From contig NZ_BSYI01000003.1 in assembly GCF_030270585.1 (NCBI RefSeq), forward strand, positions 62,001 to 126,000: a stretch of DNA of 64,000 nt. The letters are read 5' to 3'. The stretch comes from Paralimibaculum aggregatum (GTDB lineage Bacteria; Pseudomonadota; Alphaproteobacteria; Rhodobacterales; Rhodobacteraceae). A program made the translations under genes and the position numbers. The notes under the pieces were generated by a model, which ran no database searches, was not told where the DNA came from, and saw only the letters and a program-made list of their open reading frames with translations. Below are positions 51,027 to 60,700 of the stretch, one piece after another (the stretch's first letter is position 1; each line of letters starts with the position of its first letter).

Positions 51027-54000
51027 TCAGAAATCGGTCTTCCAGTTGATGCCGACGGAGGTGTTGCCCTCCTGATCGACCTCGCTGTCGACGATGATGT
51101 CCTCATAGACCTCGACCTCGACGCTGAGCCGGGTCTCGGCGCCGTCGAGCGACTGCTTGGCCCCGACATAGACGGTGTCGGTGACGTTCTTGCCGATGGA
51201 GATCTCGGCGCTGTCGTCGGTCGGATCGATCGCCAGCGTGTCGAGCCCGACGCTGGAGCGCACGTCGTCGACCAGCCCGCCGGAGCCGTCGAGCAGGGTG
51301 GCGAGGCCGGAGGCCAGCCGGATCGCCTGGCTCGCGCTCAGCGACTGCGAGGAGGTGCCGAAGAGGATCCGGGGCAGCACCTCGTCCTCCGGCAGCCCCT
51401 GCTGGGAGTAGAAGGTGATCTCCGGGTCCGAGGCCGAGCCGTCGACCGCGATGCCGCCGGTGACGTCGTTCTCGTCGGCCTGCAGCCGCACCTCGATGCG
51501 CGGGTCGATCTCCCGCCCGCCGGTGAAGCTGATGGTGCCGGTCTCCAGCTCGAAATTCGTGCCGATCAGCGAGAGCCGGCCGCGGATGCGCTCCACCGAG
51601 CCGGTGAGCCGCGGCGCCGCCGCGGTGCCGCCGACATCGATGCTGGCCCGCCATTCGCTGTCGAGCCCGCGGCCGCGGACGAAGATGTCGCGCGGCGCGC
51701 GGATCTTGACGTCGAGCGCCACGGTGCTGCCGGCGGCCTCCTCCTTGGGCTCCACCGGCGCGCCCTTGATGCGCACGTCGCCGAGGGTGACCACCGAGGG
51801 CGGGGTCGCGCTCACCAACCGGATCTCGGCGCGGTCGATGGTGACGGTGCCGGAGATGTCCGGCCCGTCGAGCGGGCCGGCGGCGAGGATGTCGAGGCTG
51901 ATCGCGGCGGTGGCGTCGTCGCGGCGCACCAGCACCGCGCCCCGGCTCTTCAGCGTCGCCTCGACCGCCTCGGGCGAGACCGTCGCCGTGGCCTCGAGCC
52001 GACCCTCGGCGCCGTCGCGGGCATCGAGGTCGAGCCGGATGCGGTCGCCGCCGAGCAGCTCCGAGCGGAGGTTGATACTGGTGAGGATGGTCCCGGTGTC
52101 GAGGTTTTCGTAGCGCCCCTCGGTCATCGCCACCCGGCCGGTCAGCTTCGGCGCGTCGAGGGTGCCGTCGATGCCGAGATCGATCTCGAGCGGGCCGTCG
52201 AGCACATGGCCCGGCGCCGGCACCAGCGCCCAGAGCCGTCCGATATCGCCCGACCAGACCACCCGGCCCGAGAGCGGCGCCGATGCCGGCACCCGGGGCA
52301 GGGGGCCGCCGGAGGCGCGCAGCGGCACCGCCGCGGTCACCCGGAACGGGTCGCCGAACGGCCCGGCGAGCGCGGCGTCGAGATCCGCCTGCCGCCCGTC
52401 CCAGTCGCCGCGGGCGCTGATGCCGAGCTGGCCGATATCCGTCACGCCCTCGTCGAAGCGCAGCCCGTCGAGGCTGAGCTGCATCTGCCCGCGGGCGCGG
52501 CCGGGGCGGGTGTCGATGCCGAGCCTGAGATCGAGCGAACCCTCGGCGATCGGCGCATCCGCCAACCGCCTGGCGATGCCGAGATCGGCGAGCGCCAGCG
52601 CCAGCTCCGCCGAGAGGCCGGCGGGGTGCAGCGCGGCCTCGCCGGTGAGCCCGCCGCCGGGCAGCGCGAGGTCGATGCCGTCGAGCCGGATGCTGTCGCC
52701 CGCGGTGATGCGCAGCGGCGCGCGCAGCGCGGCCTGCTCCTCCTTGTAGCGCGCGGTCAGCTCGGTCACGCGGATCAGCGGCGCCTCGCGCGCGGCGTCG
52801 ATCTCGGCCCTGACGGAGAGCGCGACCGGCTCGCCGTCCGCCGCGCCCTGCGTGGCGACCTGCGCCACCAGCCGCGACAGCACGCCGTTCACCGTCGCCT
52901 CGATGCGCTCGAGCCGGGCGCTGCCGGCGGTGACCGCGCCGCTCTCGAGCCGGGCGGCGATCCGCGGATCGGTGGCCGGGTCCTCGACCCGGGCGGTCAG
53001 GCGGACGGCCTCCACGGTCGCGCCCTCGGCGGCGATCCGCGGTGCGGTGAGGCGGGCCTCCGCGCGGGCGCCGGCGCCGAGCAGGTCGGTCCCGCTGGCG
53101 TCGATCCGCGCCGAGGGGATCCTGGCGCCGCCCGCGGCGAGCCCGCCGAGCGCGATCTCGGCCTCCGCATTGGCGCGCCCGGCATCCGGGGTCAGCCGGG
53201 CCGTCACCTCAGCCGTGTCCAGGGTGACGCCGGAGGCGGCGATGCCGCCGGCGCTGGCCGTGATCCGCCCGCCGGGCAGGTCGGAGAGCGCGTTGACGGC
53301 GACGATCTGGGCCGTCAGCCGGGCGATGCGGGCACCGGCCGCGGCATAGCCGAGCCCCTCGGCCTCGAGCTCCGCGCCGACCGCATCGAGGTTCTCCACA
53401 TCGTCGATCCGCGAGGTCAGGCGGGCGCGCTCGGCGGTGGCGCCGAAGCCGTCCACGCCGTCGAGCGCGAGGTCGAGCCGCAGGCCCTGCGTGCCGTCCT
53501 CGCCGGTGAGCCCCACCGAGCCGCTCGCCGCGCCCCGGACCGGGGCACCCGCGAAGGCGGCGAGCGGCGCGAGGTCCGGCGCGTCGAGCTTCACCGTTCC
53601 GGTGGCGAGGCCCGAGGCGAGATCATAGGCCACCACCCCGTCGATCCGCGCGCCGAGCGCGGTCGCCTCGAGCCGCGCGAGGTCCAGCACCTCGTCCGCC
53701 AGCGCGAAGTCGAGATCCGCCGTCAGCGGGCCATAGGGCGAGCCGGTGGCGTCGAGATCCAGCGTGCCGGAGACGGTCTCGCCCGCCGTCACGTCATGGT
53801 CGAGCCGCACCGTGCCGTAGCGCTCGCCGGCATAGCTCAGCCCCTCGGCGGCGAGCTGCCCGGTGACACGGATCGCCGCCAGCGGGCCCGCGGCATGGCC
53901 GGTGATGCGCGCCGCGCCGCCGGCCATGACACCATAGGCCGCCGCGAAGGGGCCGAGCTCCGGCGTCGCCAGGCGATAGTCGAGCGCCGCGGTCTCGGCG

Positions 54001-55406
54001 CCGAGATCGAGCCCCCCGGAGGCCGCGAGATGCAGCGGGTTGCTGTCGAGCGTCAGGCCCGAGAGCACCAGGCGCTGGTTCTCGAAGCTGCCGCGGATGT
54101 CGAGCAGCGCCGCGCCGAGCAGCTGCGCCCCGATGCGGTCGAGCCGCAGCGCCTCGGCATTGCCGTTGACCGCGAAGTCGATGCGCTCGCCCATGCGGGT
54201 GACCTCGGTCTGCAGCCGCGCGCGGCCGATATCGGCCGGGTCGGTGGTCAGCCCGTCGAGGCGCAGGAGGCCGGTGGCGGCGAGATCCTCCACCGTGCCG
54301 CGGACCTGGCCCTCGAAGCCGAAGCCGTCGAACGCCACCCCCTCGGCGAGCTTCGCGAGATCCGCCTTGCCGTCGAGCAGGATGTCGAGATCCGCCGCGC
54401 CCGTGGCCTTGTCGTAGGAGCCGGCGGCGTCCAGCGTCAGCGCCGGCGAGCGCACCGCGCCCTTGCGGATCGCGATCACCCCGGCGGCATCCTCGGCGAT
54501 GTCGATGTCGATCCGTGCCTCCGCGCCGAGCAGCGCGGCCGCCGTCGGGTGGATCGCCGGGCCGGGCGCCACGCGGAAGGCCGCGCGCACCGCGAGCGGA
54601 CCCTCGATATCGACCCGCGCGGTGCCGTCGGCCTCGAAGACCCGCTCGGTGGCGGCGGCGAAATCCATCGCCCAGTCGGTCAGCGGGCCGTCGGCCTTGA
54701 GGGTGACGCGGCTGGCGCTGTCGTCCGGGAAACCGGCCAGCGCCGCGACCAGCCCGCCGGCGGCCTCCTCGGCCTCGAGATTGGCCTTCAGCCGGTTGCT
54801 GGAGAACTGGCGCACATAGTCCACCGCGATGCGCCCGGAGATCGCGTCGGTGCGGGTCAGGGTGAGCTGGAGCGACTGCTCGTCGCCCTCGTCGCGGGCG
54901 CTGCCGGTGGCGTCGAACGCCAGCGACTGGTCGGCGATCACCCCCTCGGCGATGAACACGCGGGTCAGCTCCAGCACCTCGACGCGGGTGGTGATCGGCG
55001 AGCGCGGCCAGTCGAACGGCTCGCCGTCCTGCTCCGCGATCTCGGCGCCTTCCTTGACCTCGACCTCGCCCTCGGGCGCGCGCAGCACCCGCACGCCGGA
55101 GGCGGCCAGCCGGTTGATCTCCAGCTCGCCCGAGAGGATCCGCCGGGCGTTCCATTGCAGCCCCATGCGCTCGGCCTCGAACCAGACGCCGCGCCGGTCG
55201 GAGATCTGCACCCCGACGAGATCGGTCACCCCGTCGCCGGGGCTCTCCACGTTCTCGGCGGTGATCGAGAAATCCTCGGTGGAGATCTGCTCCAGCGCGA
55301 ACTGGATCAGCGAGTTCTTAAGGTTGAAGAGGTCCAGCGCCGGCGCCGGCAGCACCGCGGCGAGCCAGATCGCGAGGGCGAGGGTGAGGCGCAGCAGGGA
55401 TCGCAT
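51027..55406 (-). CDS. tamB: TamB, translocation and assembly module / intermembrane lipid bridge
   Basis: A 1459-residue envelope protein. The N-terminus MRSLLRLTLALAIWLAAVLP...ALD is a signal anchor; then follow >1000 residues of repetitive beta strands forming an AsmA/TamB-type groove; the C-terminal DUF490 domain includes ASIDVGGTAAAPRLTGSVER, then GRLSLIGTNFELETGTISFT and QGLPEDEVLPRILFGTSSQS, ending SVGINWKTDF with terminal Phe. TamB works with TamA in outer-membrane protein insertion and phospholipid transport. Its ATG overlaps the tamA stop by 1 nt (TGATG on the coding strand). Length is in the normal range. Confidence 0.93.
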   Translation of the reverse strand: MRSLLRLTLALAIWLAAVLPAPALDLFNLKNSLIQFALEQISTEDFSITAENVESPGDGVTDLVGVQISDRRGVWFEAERMGLQWNARRILSGELEINRLAASGVRVLRAPEGEVEVKEGAEIAEQDGEPFDWPRSPITTRVEVLELTRVFIAEGVIADQSLAFDATGSARDEGDEQSLQLTLTRTDAISGRIAVDYVRQFSSNRLKANLEAEEAAGGLVAALAGFPDDSASRVTLKADGPLTDWAMDFAAATERVFEADGTARVDIEGPLAVRAAFRVAPGPAIHPTAAALLGAEARIDIDIAEDAAGVIAIRKGAVRSPALTLDAAGSYDKATGAADLDILLDGKADLAKLAEGVAFDGFGFEGQVRGTVEDLAATGLLRLDGLTTDPADIGRARLQTEVTRMGERIDFAVNGNAEALRLDRIGAQLLGAALLDIRGSFENQRLVLSGLTLDSNPLHLAASGGLDLGAETAALDYRLATPELGPFAAAYGVMAGGAARITGHAAGPLAAIRVTGQLAAEGLSYAGERYGTVRLDHDVTAGETVSGTLDLDATGSPYGPLTADLDFALADEVLDLARLEATALGARIDGVVAYDLASGLATGTVKLDAPDLAPLAAFAGAPVRGAASGSVGLTGEDGTQGLRLDLALDGVDGFGATAERARLTSRIDDVENLDAVGAELEAEGLGYAAAGARIARLTAQIVAVNALSDLPGGRITASAGGIAASGVTLDTAEVTARLTPDAGRANAEAEIALGGLAAGGARIPSARIDASGTDLLGAGARAEARLTAPRIAAEGATVEAVRLTARVEDPATDPRIAARLESGAVTAGSARLERIEATVNGVLSRLVAQVATQGAADGEPVALSVRAEIDAAREAPLIRVTELTARYKEEQAALRAPLRITAGDSIRLDGIDLALPGGGLTGEAALHPAGLSAELALALADLGIARRLADAPIAEGSLDLRLGIDTRPGRARGQMQLSLDGLRFDEGVTDIGQLGISARGDWDGRQADLDAALAGPFGDPFRVTAAVPLRASGGPLPRVPASAPLSGRVVWSGDIGRLWALVPAPGHVLDGPLEIDLGIDGTLDAPKLTGRVAMTEGRYENLDTGTILTSINLRSELLGGDRIRLDLDARDGAEGRLEATATVSPEAVEATLKSRGAVLVRRDDATAAISLDILAAGPLDGPDISGTVTIDRAEIRLVSATPPSVVTLGDVRIKGAPVEPKEEAAGSTVALDVKIRAPRDIFVRGRGLDSEWRASIDVGGTAAAPRLTGSVERIRGRLSLIGTNFELETGTISFTGGREIDPRIEVRLQADENDVTGGIAVDGSASDPEITFYSQQGLPEDEVLPRILFGTSSQSLSASQAIRLASGLATLLDGSGGLVDDVRSSVGLDTLAIDPTDDSAEISIGKNVTDTVYVGAKQSLDGAETRLSVEVEVYEDIIVDSEVDQEGNTSVGINWKTDF

Positions 55407-57310
55407 CAGAATGCCTGTCCGACTGAGAGATAGGCCTGGAAGCTGTCGTCGACATCGCGGCCGTTGATCGGGAAGGCGATGTCGATCCGCACCGGGCCGA
55501 TCGGGGAATAGTAGCGCACGCCGAAGCCGGCGGCGACCTGGAGGCGGTCGGAAAAGTCCGGCAGCGTGTCCTCGGAGATCGCGCCGGCATCGGCGAAGAC
55601 CACGACGCCGAAATCGCCGTAGACCCTGGCGCGGAGCTCGGCGCCGAACTCGATCACCGAGAGCCCGCCGATCGGGTCGTTGGTGCTGTCGAGCGGGCCG
55701 ATGAAGTCCTCCTGGTAGCCGCGCACCGAGCCGCCGCCGCCGGAATAGAAGCGCCGCGTCGCCGGCACCTTCGAGAGCCCCTCGGTGACGATCGAGCCGA
55801 TCCGGCCGCGTTCGGCCAGCACGAAGCGCTCGTCGCCGAGGATGTCCTGATAGGCCGAGGCCCGCGCCGAGACCCTGAAGAAATTGGTGCTCTCGCCGGC
55901 GAACAGGCCGGTGAAGGGGGTCGCCTGCACGCGCAGCCGGTAGCCCTTGGTGGCGTCGAGCAGGTCGTCGGTGCTGTCGTATTCCACGAAGCCCGGCACG
56001 CCGAACAGCAGCACCTCCTCGTCGCCGAAGCCCTCGTCGACCCGGCTCGCCTCGATCAGCCCGCCGAGGCCGATCTTCCAGCGCTCGGTGAGGCGGCGGT
56101 TGATGCCGATGCTGAGCGTGGCGCCGACCTCCTGATAGGCGTCCTCGTCGACATGGCGCAGCTCGAGCCCGCCGACCAGGTCCTGCCCGTGGCGCAGCAG
56201 GAACTGCGGCTTGAGGAAGGTGGCCGCGGCAATCTGCTCGTCGAAGCTGATCTCGGTGGCGAGGCCGATCCGCTCGCCGGCACCGAAGACGTTGCGGTGC
56301 TCGAAGCTGCCGCGGAAGGCCGGGCCGTCATCGGTGCTGATCCGCGCGCCGAGGGCGACGGTGCGCGGCGGCGCCTCGTCGAGCTCCATGATCACCGGCG
56401 CGGTGGCGCCCTCGGGCGGGGTCTCCGGCGGGTGCAGGCTGGCGCCCGAGAACAGGCCGGTGGAGAACAGCCGCTTCTGGTATTCCTTGAGCTCGGCGCT
56501 GGAATAGAGCCCGTCGGCCTTCCAGGGGCGGTAGCTCAGCAGGTAGTCGTTGTCGATGTCGGGCGCGCCCTCGATGACGATCTCGCCATAGCGGTAGACC
56601 GGGCCGGTGGCGATGAAGCTCTCGACCTCCAGCGTGCCGGCCTCGAGATCGGCCACCGCGTCGCGGTCGCGGAACTGGGCATAGGGCCGCCCCGCGTTGC
56701 GCAGCCGGGTGACCGCCGCGCCCTCGGCGCCGACGATCCCGGCCGCCAGCGCCGGGCCGCCCACCGGCGAGCCGAGCGCCGCCGCCGAGAGCGGCTCGGG
56801 CGGCGTGCCGCCGGTGTCGATCAGCTGCATCCGGTGCTCGGCCAGCGTGAGCTGCGGCCCGGGCGCGATCTCGAAATGCGCGGTTGCCCGCATCTTCGGC
56901 GGTTCCGCATCCGGGTCGGCATCCCCCGGCGGCGGGGGCGGGGTCTCATCGACCTCGATCCGGGTCTCGATCTCGGCCTGGTAGTAGCCGCGCGAGCGCA
57001 GGATCTTCTGCGCCGTCTCGATGTCGCCCTCGGCCCGGCGGCGCAGGAAGGCGGCGCTGTTGGCGCCCTTCTCCTGCTGGCGATAGAGCGCCAGCGAGCG
57101 CTCCATCAGGTCGGCGATCTCCTCGCTCGGCGCGCCGGTCACCACGACCTCGTAGTCCAGCGCGGTCTCGGGCTCGGAGAACAGGGCGAACGGCTCGTCC
57201 TCGCCATTGCTGCAGGCGGTGAGCAGCAGGCCGCAGGCCGCGACGAGGGCACGGGCCAGACGCCCGAAGCGGGGGGAAGCGTGGTTCATGGGTGTCCGGC
57301 GTTCTGTCAT
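55406..57310 (-). CDS. tamA: TamA-like Omp85 family outer-membrane protein
   Basis: A 634-residue Omp85-family protein. POTRA-like domains occupy ~50-300 (DYEVVVTGAPSEEIADLMER; ILRSRGYYQAEIETRIEV; GEIVIEGAPDIDNDYLLSYR). The 16-strand barrel follows (VALGARISTDDGPAFRGSFE), with the L6-like motif GGGGSVRGYQ and final strand DDSFQAYLSVGQAF. The N-terminal signal contains LLLTAC, which fits a lipobox and predicts an N-terminally lipidated TamA, unusual for the family. The ATG at 57310 is very close to GAGGGAG; an internal ATG at 57289 is possible. Operon with tamB. Confidence 0.92.
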   Translation of the reverse strand: MTERRTPMNHASPRFGRLARALVAACGLLLTACSNGEDEPFALFSEPETALDYEVVVTGAPSEEIADLMERSLALYRQQEKGANSAAFLRRRAEGDIETAQKILRSRGYYQAEIETRIEVDETPPPPPGDADPDAEPPKMRATAHFEIAPGPQLTLAEHRMQLIDTGGTPPEPLSAAALGSPVGGPALAAGIVGAEGAAVTRLRNAGRPYAQFRDRDAVADLEAGTLEVESFIATGPVYRYGEIVIEGAPDIDNDYLLSYRPWKADGLYSSAELKEYQKRLFSTGLFSGASLHPPETPPEGATAPVIMELDEAPPRTVALGARISTDDGPAFRGSFEHRNVFGAGERIGLATEISFDEQIAAATFLKPQFLLRHGQDLVGGLELRHVDEDAYQEVGATLSIGINRRLTERWKIGLGGLIEASRVDEGFGDEEVLLFGVPGFVEYDSTDDLLDATKGYRLRVQATPFTGLFAGESTNFFRVSARASAYQDILGDERFVLAERGRIGSIVTEGLSKVPATRRFYSGGGGSVRGYQEDFIGPLDSTNDPIGGLSVIEFGAELRARVYGDFGVVVFADAGAISEDTLPDFSDRLQVAAGFGVRYYSPIGPVRIDIAFPINGRDVDDSFQAYLSVGQAF

Positions 57311-57797
57311 CTCCCTCGGTGGTCGCCGCTGGGCAGGCGCGAGTCAAGGCCGGCCGGGGCGGCGGCGGCCCGCCACGCGATATCGGCTTCTGCCGGATGG
57401 AGCCGTGCAGTGCGCCGGCCTGCCGGAACGGTGCGTCCCTGCGCCCGCCCCGCGGCGGAATCTGCCGCCCTGGCCAGCCATTCCGGCCGGCGGCGGCCGG
57501 AATTTCCGCGCCCGGCCCCCGCGGCGGGCGGCGTGCCCTTCCCGGTCCCGAACTGCAATCCACTGTCACGAATATTACACCGGCCCGTCGCATCCCTGAG
57601 ATCAACGATCCCTAACCGGAACCGGTCCGACGGGGTGGCCATGCCGCCCCCGCCGGGCTGTGCCGGTGTTGCCGTCTGTGCGGCCGGCGGCGGGGGGCCG
57701 AACGAGGCGGCCGGCCTGCGTGTTGCGGCTCCCGAGCGGGAGCGGCTGGGCCATGCGGCGCGCCTTCGGGTGCGCGAACAGGAAACGGGGACGTGAG
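57311..57797. other. Divergent intergenic region between tamA and the 1768-residue protein gene
   Basis: 487 bp with no supported gene. An AT-richer patch (CACGAATATTACACC at ~57568-57582) includes TATTAC and may be a -10 region; no convincing -35 was found. Small Arg/Pro-rich open frames here lack other support. Confidence 0.4.
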
Positions 57798-60700
57798 ATG
57801 GCTTTCACTCTGCAAATTCTACATGCGTCGGATCTGGAGGGCGGTGTCGACGCCATCTCCAACGCGCCGAACTTCGCGACCATCGTCGAGGCGCTCGAGG
57901 CCGAGGCGGCCGATGCCGGGCATCCCTCGATCCTGCTCTCCGCGGGCGACAACTACATCCCCGGCCCGTTCTTCAACGCCGGCGGCGATTTCAGCCTGAG
58001 CAACACCTATGAGGGCTTCTACAACGCGCTCTTCGGCCTGATCGACGAGAGCGCGCTGGATGCCGCCGACGACACCGACGGCAACGGCTTCTTCGACAAT
58101 GCCGAGATCGAGGCGGCGATCCGCGCCGGCACCGCGAGCTTCGACGCGGTCTACACCACCGACATCAACGGCGACGGCTTCAGGGACTATTTCGAGGAGA
58201 TCGACACCCAGGAGGGCCGCGTCGACATCGCGATCATGAACGCGCTCGGCTTCGATGCCTCGGCCGTGGGCAACCACGAGTTCGACGCCGGCACCGACTA
58301 CTTCGAGAACATCATCAACTACGACAGCGAGGAGGGCAACGGCCTCTCCGGCAGCCGCTACGACGATGCCGCGCTGGTCCCGGGCCATGTCAACTATCTC
58401 CAGGAGATCGACACCCCCGGCGCGCAGTTCCCCTATCTCTCGGCCAACCTCGACTTCTCCGGGGATTTCGATGTCGGCCCGCTGTTCTCGGGCGCGATCC
58501 AGCCCGCCTCCGCCTTCGCCTCCGACCTGCTGAGCGCCCGCGTCAATCCCGATGACCCGGCCGAGACCGGCGCCGACAGCAACGACATCAAGGGCGCGCC
58601 GGCGACCGTGCTGACCGTCGATGGCGAGCGGATCGGCGTGGTCGGCGCGACCACCCAGCTGGTCTCGCAGATCTCCTCCACCGGCGCCGTCGCCGACGCC
58701 ACCTCGCCGGGCGTCAACGACATGGCGGCGCTGGCCGCCGCGCTGCAGCCCTTCGTCGACGAGCTGACCGCCAGCGGCATCGACAAGATCGTCATCGTCA
58801 GCCACCTGCAGCAGTTCGCGCTGGAGCAGGAGCTGGCCTCGCTGATGACCGGCGTCGACGTGATCATCGCCGGCGGCTCGGACACCATCTCCGCCGATGC
58901 GCAGGACCGCCTGCGCGAGGGCGCCGCGGCCGAGCAGCCCTATCCGCTGATTGTCGAGGATGCCGAGGGCAACCCGACCGCGGTGGTCTCCACCGATGGC
59001 GAGTACCGCTATGTCGGCCGCCTAGTGGTCACGTTCGACGAGGACGGCAACATCGTTCCCGGCTCGATCGACGAGGACGTCTCCGGCGCCTTCGCCACCG
59101 ATGAGCAGGGCGTGCTCGACGTCACCGGCGCCGACAGCCTCGAGGCGGCCATCGCCGGCTCCGAAGCGGGCGCCGACGTCGCCGCGCTGACCGGCGCCGT
59201 CACCGATGTGGTGATCGCCGCCGACAGCACCGCCTTCGGCGAGAGCACCGTCTATATCGAGGGCAGCCGCTCGGCCGTGCGCACCGAGGAGACCACCCTC
59301 GGCAACCTCACCGCCGATGCCAACATCTTCGCCGCCCAGGCGGTGGACCCGGCGATCACCGTCTCGATCAAGAACGGCGGCGGCATCCGCGCCTCGATCG
59401 GCGAGGTCGACAGCGAGGGCAACGAGCTGCCGACCCAGGCCAACCCGGTCTCGGGCAAGGAGGAGGGCGAGATCTCGCTCCTCGACATCCAGAACGCGCT
59501 GCGTTTCGACAACGGCCTGGTGGCGGTGGAGACCACCCCCGAAGGGCTGAAGATCGTGCTCGAGCACGCGGTGGCCGCCACCGCCGAGGGCGCGACCCCC
59601 GGCCAGTTCGCCCAGGTCGGGGGCCTGCGCTTCTCCTTCGACCCGGAGGCCCCGGCGCAGGAGCTGACGGTGATCGACGGCACGCTGGTCACCCTGCAGC
59701 AGGGCGAGCGCATCCGGAGCGTCGAGATCGACCTGCCGGACGGCTCCAGCTTGGTGATCGTCGAGAACGGCGAGGTCGACGACGACGCGCCGGAGAGCAT
59801 CAAGGTGGTCACGCTCGACTTCCTCGCCGGCGGCGAGGGCGACCTGCTCGGTGGCGACGGCTACCCCTGGCGCGGCGTCGGCACGGTGACCGATCTCGAG
59901 ATCGGCGAGCAGGACGCGCTGGCCGACTATCTCGCCGCGACCTTCCCCGTGGATGGCGACGACGCCTTCTCCGAGGCCGAGACCGGCCCCGAGGCGGACA
60001 GCCGGATCCAGAACCTCGGCCTGCGCGAGGACGACATCTCCGAGCCCGGGCCGGTCGAGCCGGTCGACGTGCCGGTGGTGCCGCCCTTCGAGGCGGTGCT
60101 CGGCTCTGGCGAGCTCGCCATCACCCCGGTGGTGACCTTCCAGGGCGCCTTCGAGACCGATGGCGACGCCGAGGGCGCCTCGGAGGTGGTGAACACCATC
60201 GACGGCATGCTCTACGTCACCAACGGCAACATCCAGACCATCGACATCTTCGACATCGCCGCCGGCGAGACCGCGGGGCGCATCCAGCTCTCCGACCTGC
60301 CCGGCTTCGACGGCGTGCAGTCGGTCGCGGTGAACGAGGAGGTGATCGTTGCGGTGGTCGATGTCGAGCCGACCGACGGCGTGCCCAACAACGGCATGGC
60401 GGCGATCTACGACCGCGACAGCCTCGAGCTGATCACCACCGTCGAGACCGGCAACCTGCCCGATTCGGTGACCTTCACCCATGACGGCAGCCGCGCGCTG
60501 ATCGCCAACGAGGGCGAGTTCAACTCCGAGAGCGATCTCGTGGTCGATGCGCCGGGCGGCGTCACCGTGGTCGACCTCTCCGATCTCGGCGCCGTCACCG
60601 CCACCACCGTCGACTTCTCCGGCGCCGCCGACCTGATCGCCGCCGCCGCGACCCAGGGACTGCGCCTCAACCCGGAATACGACCCGGTGACCGATCTCGA

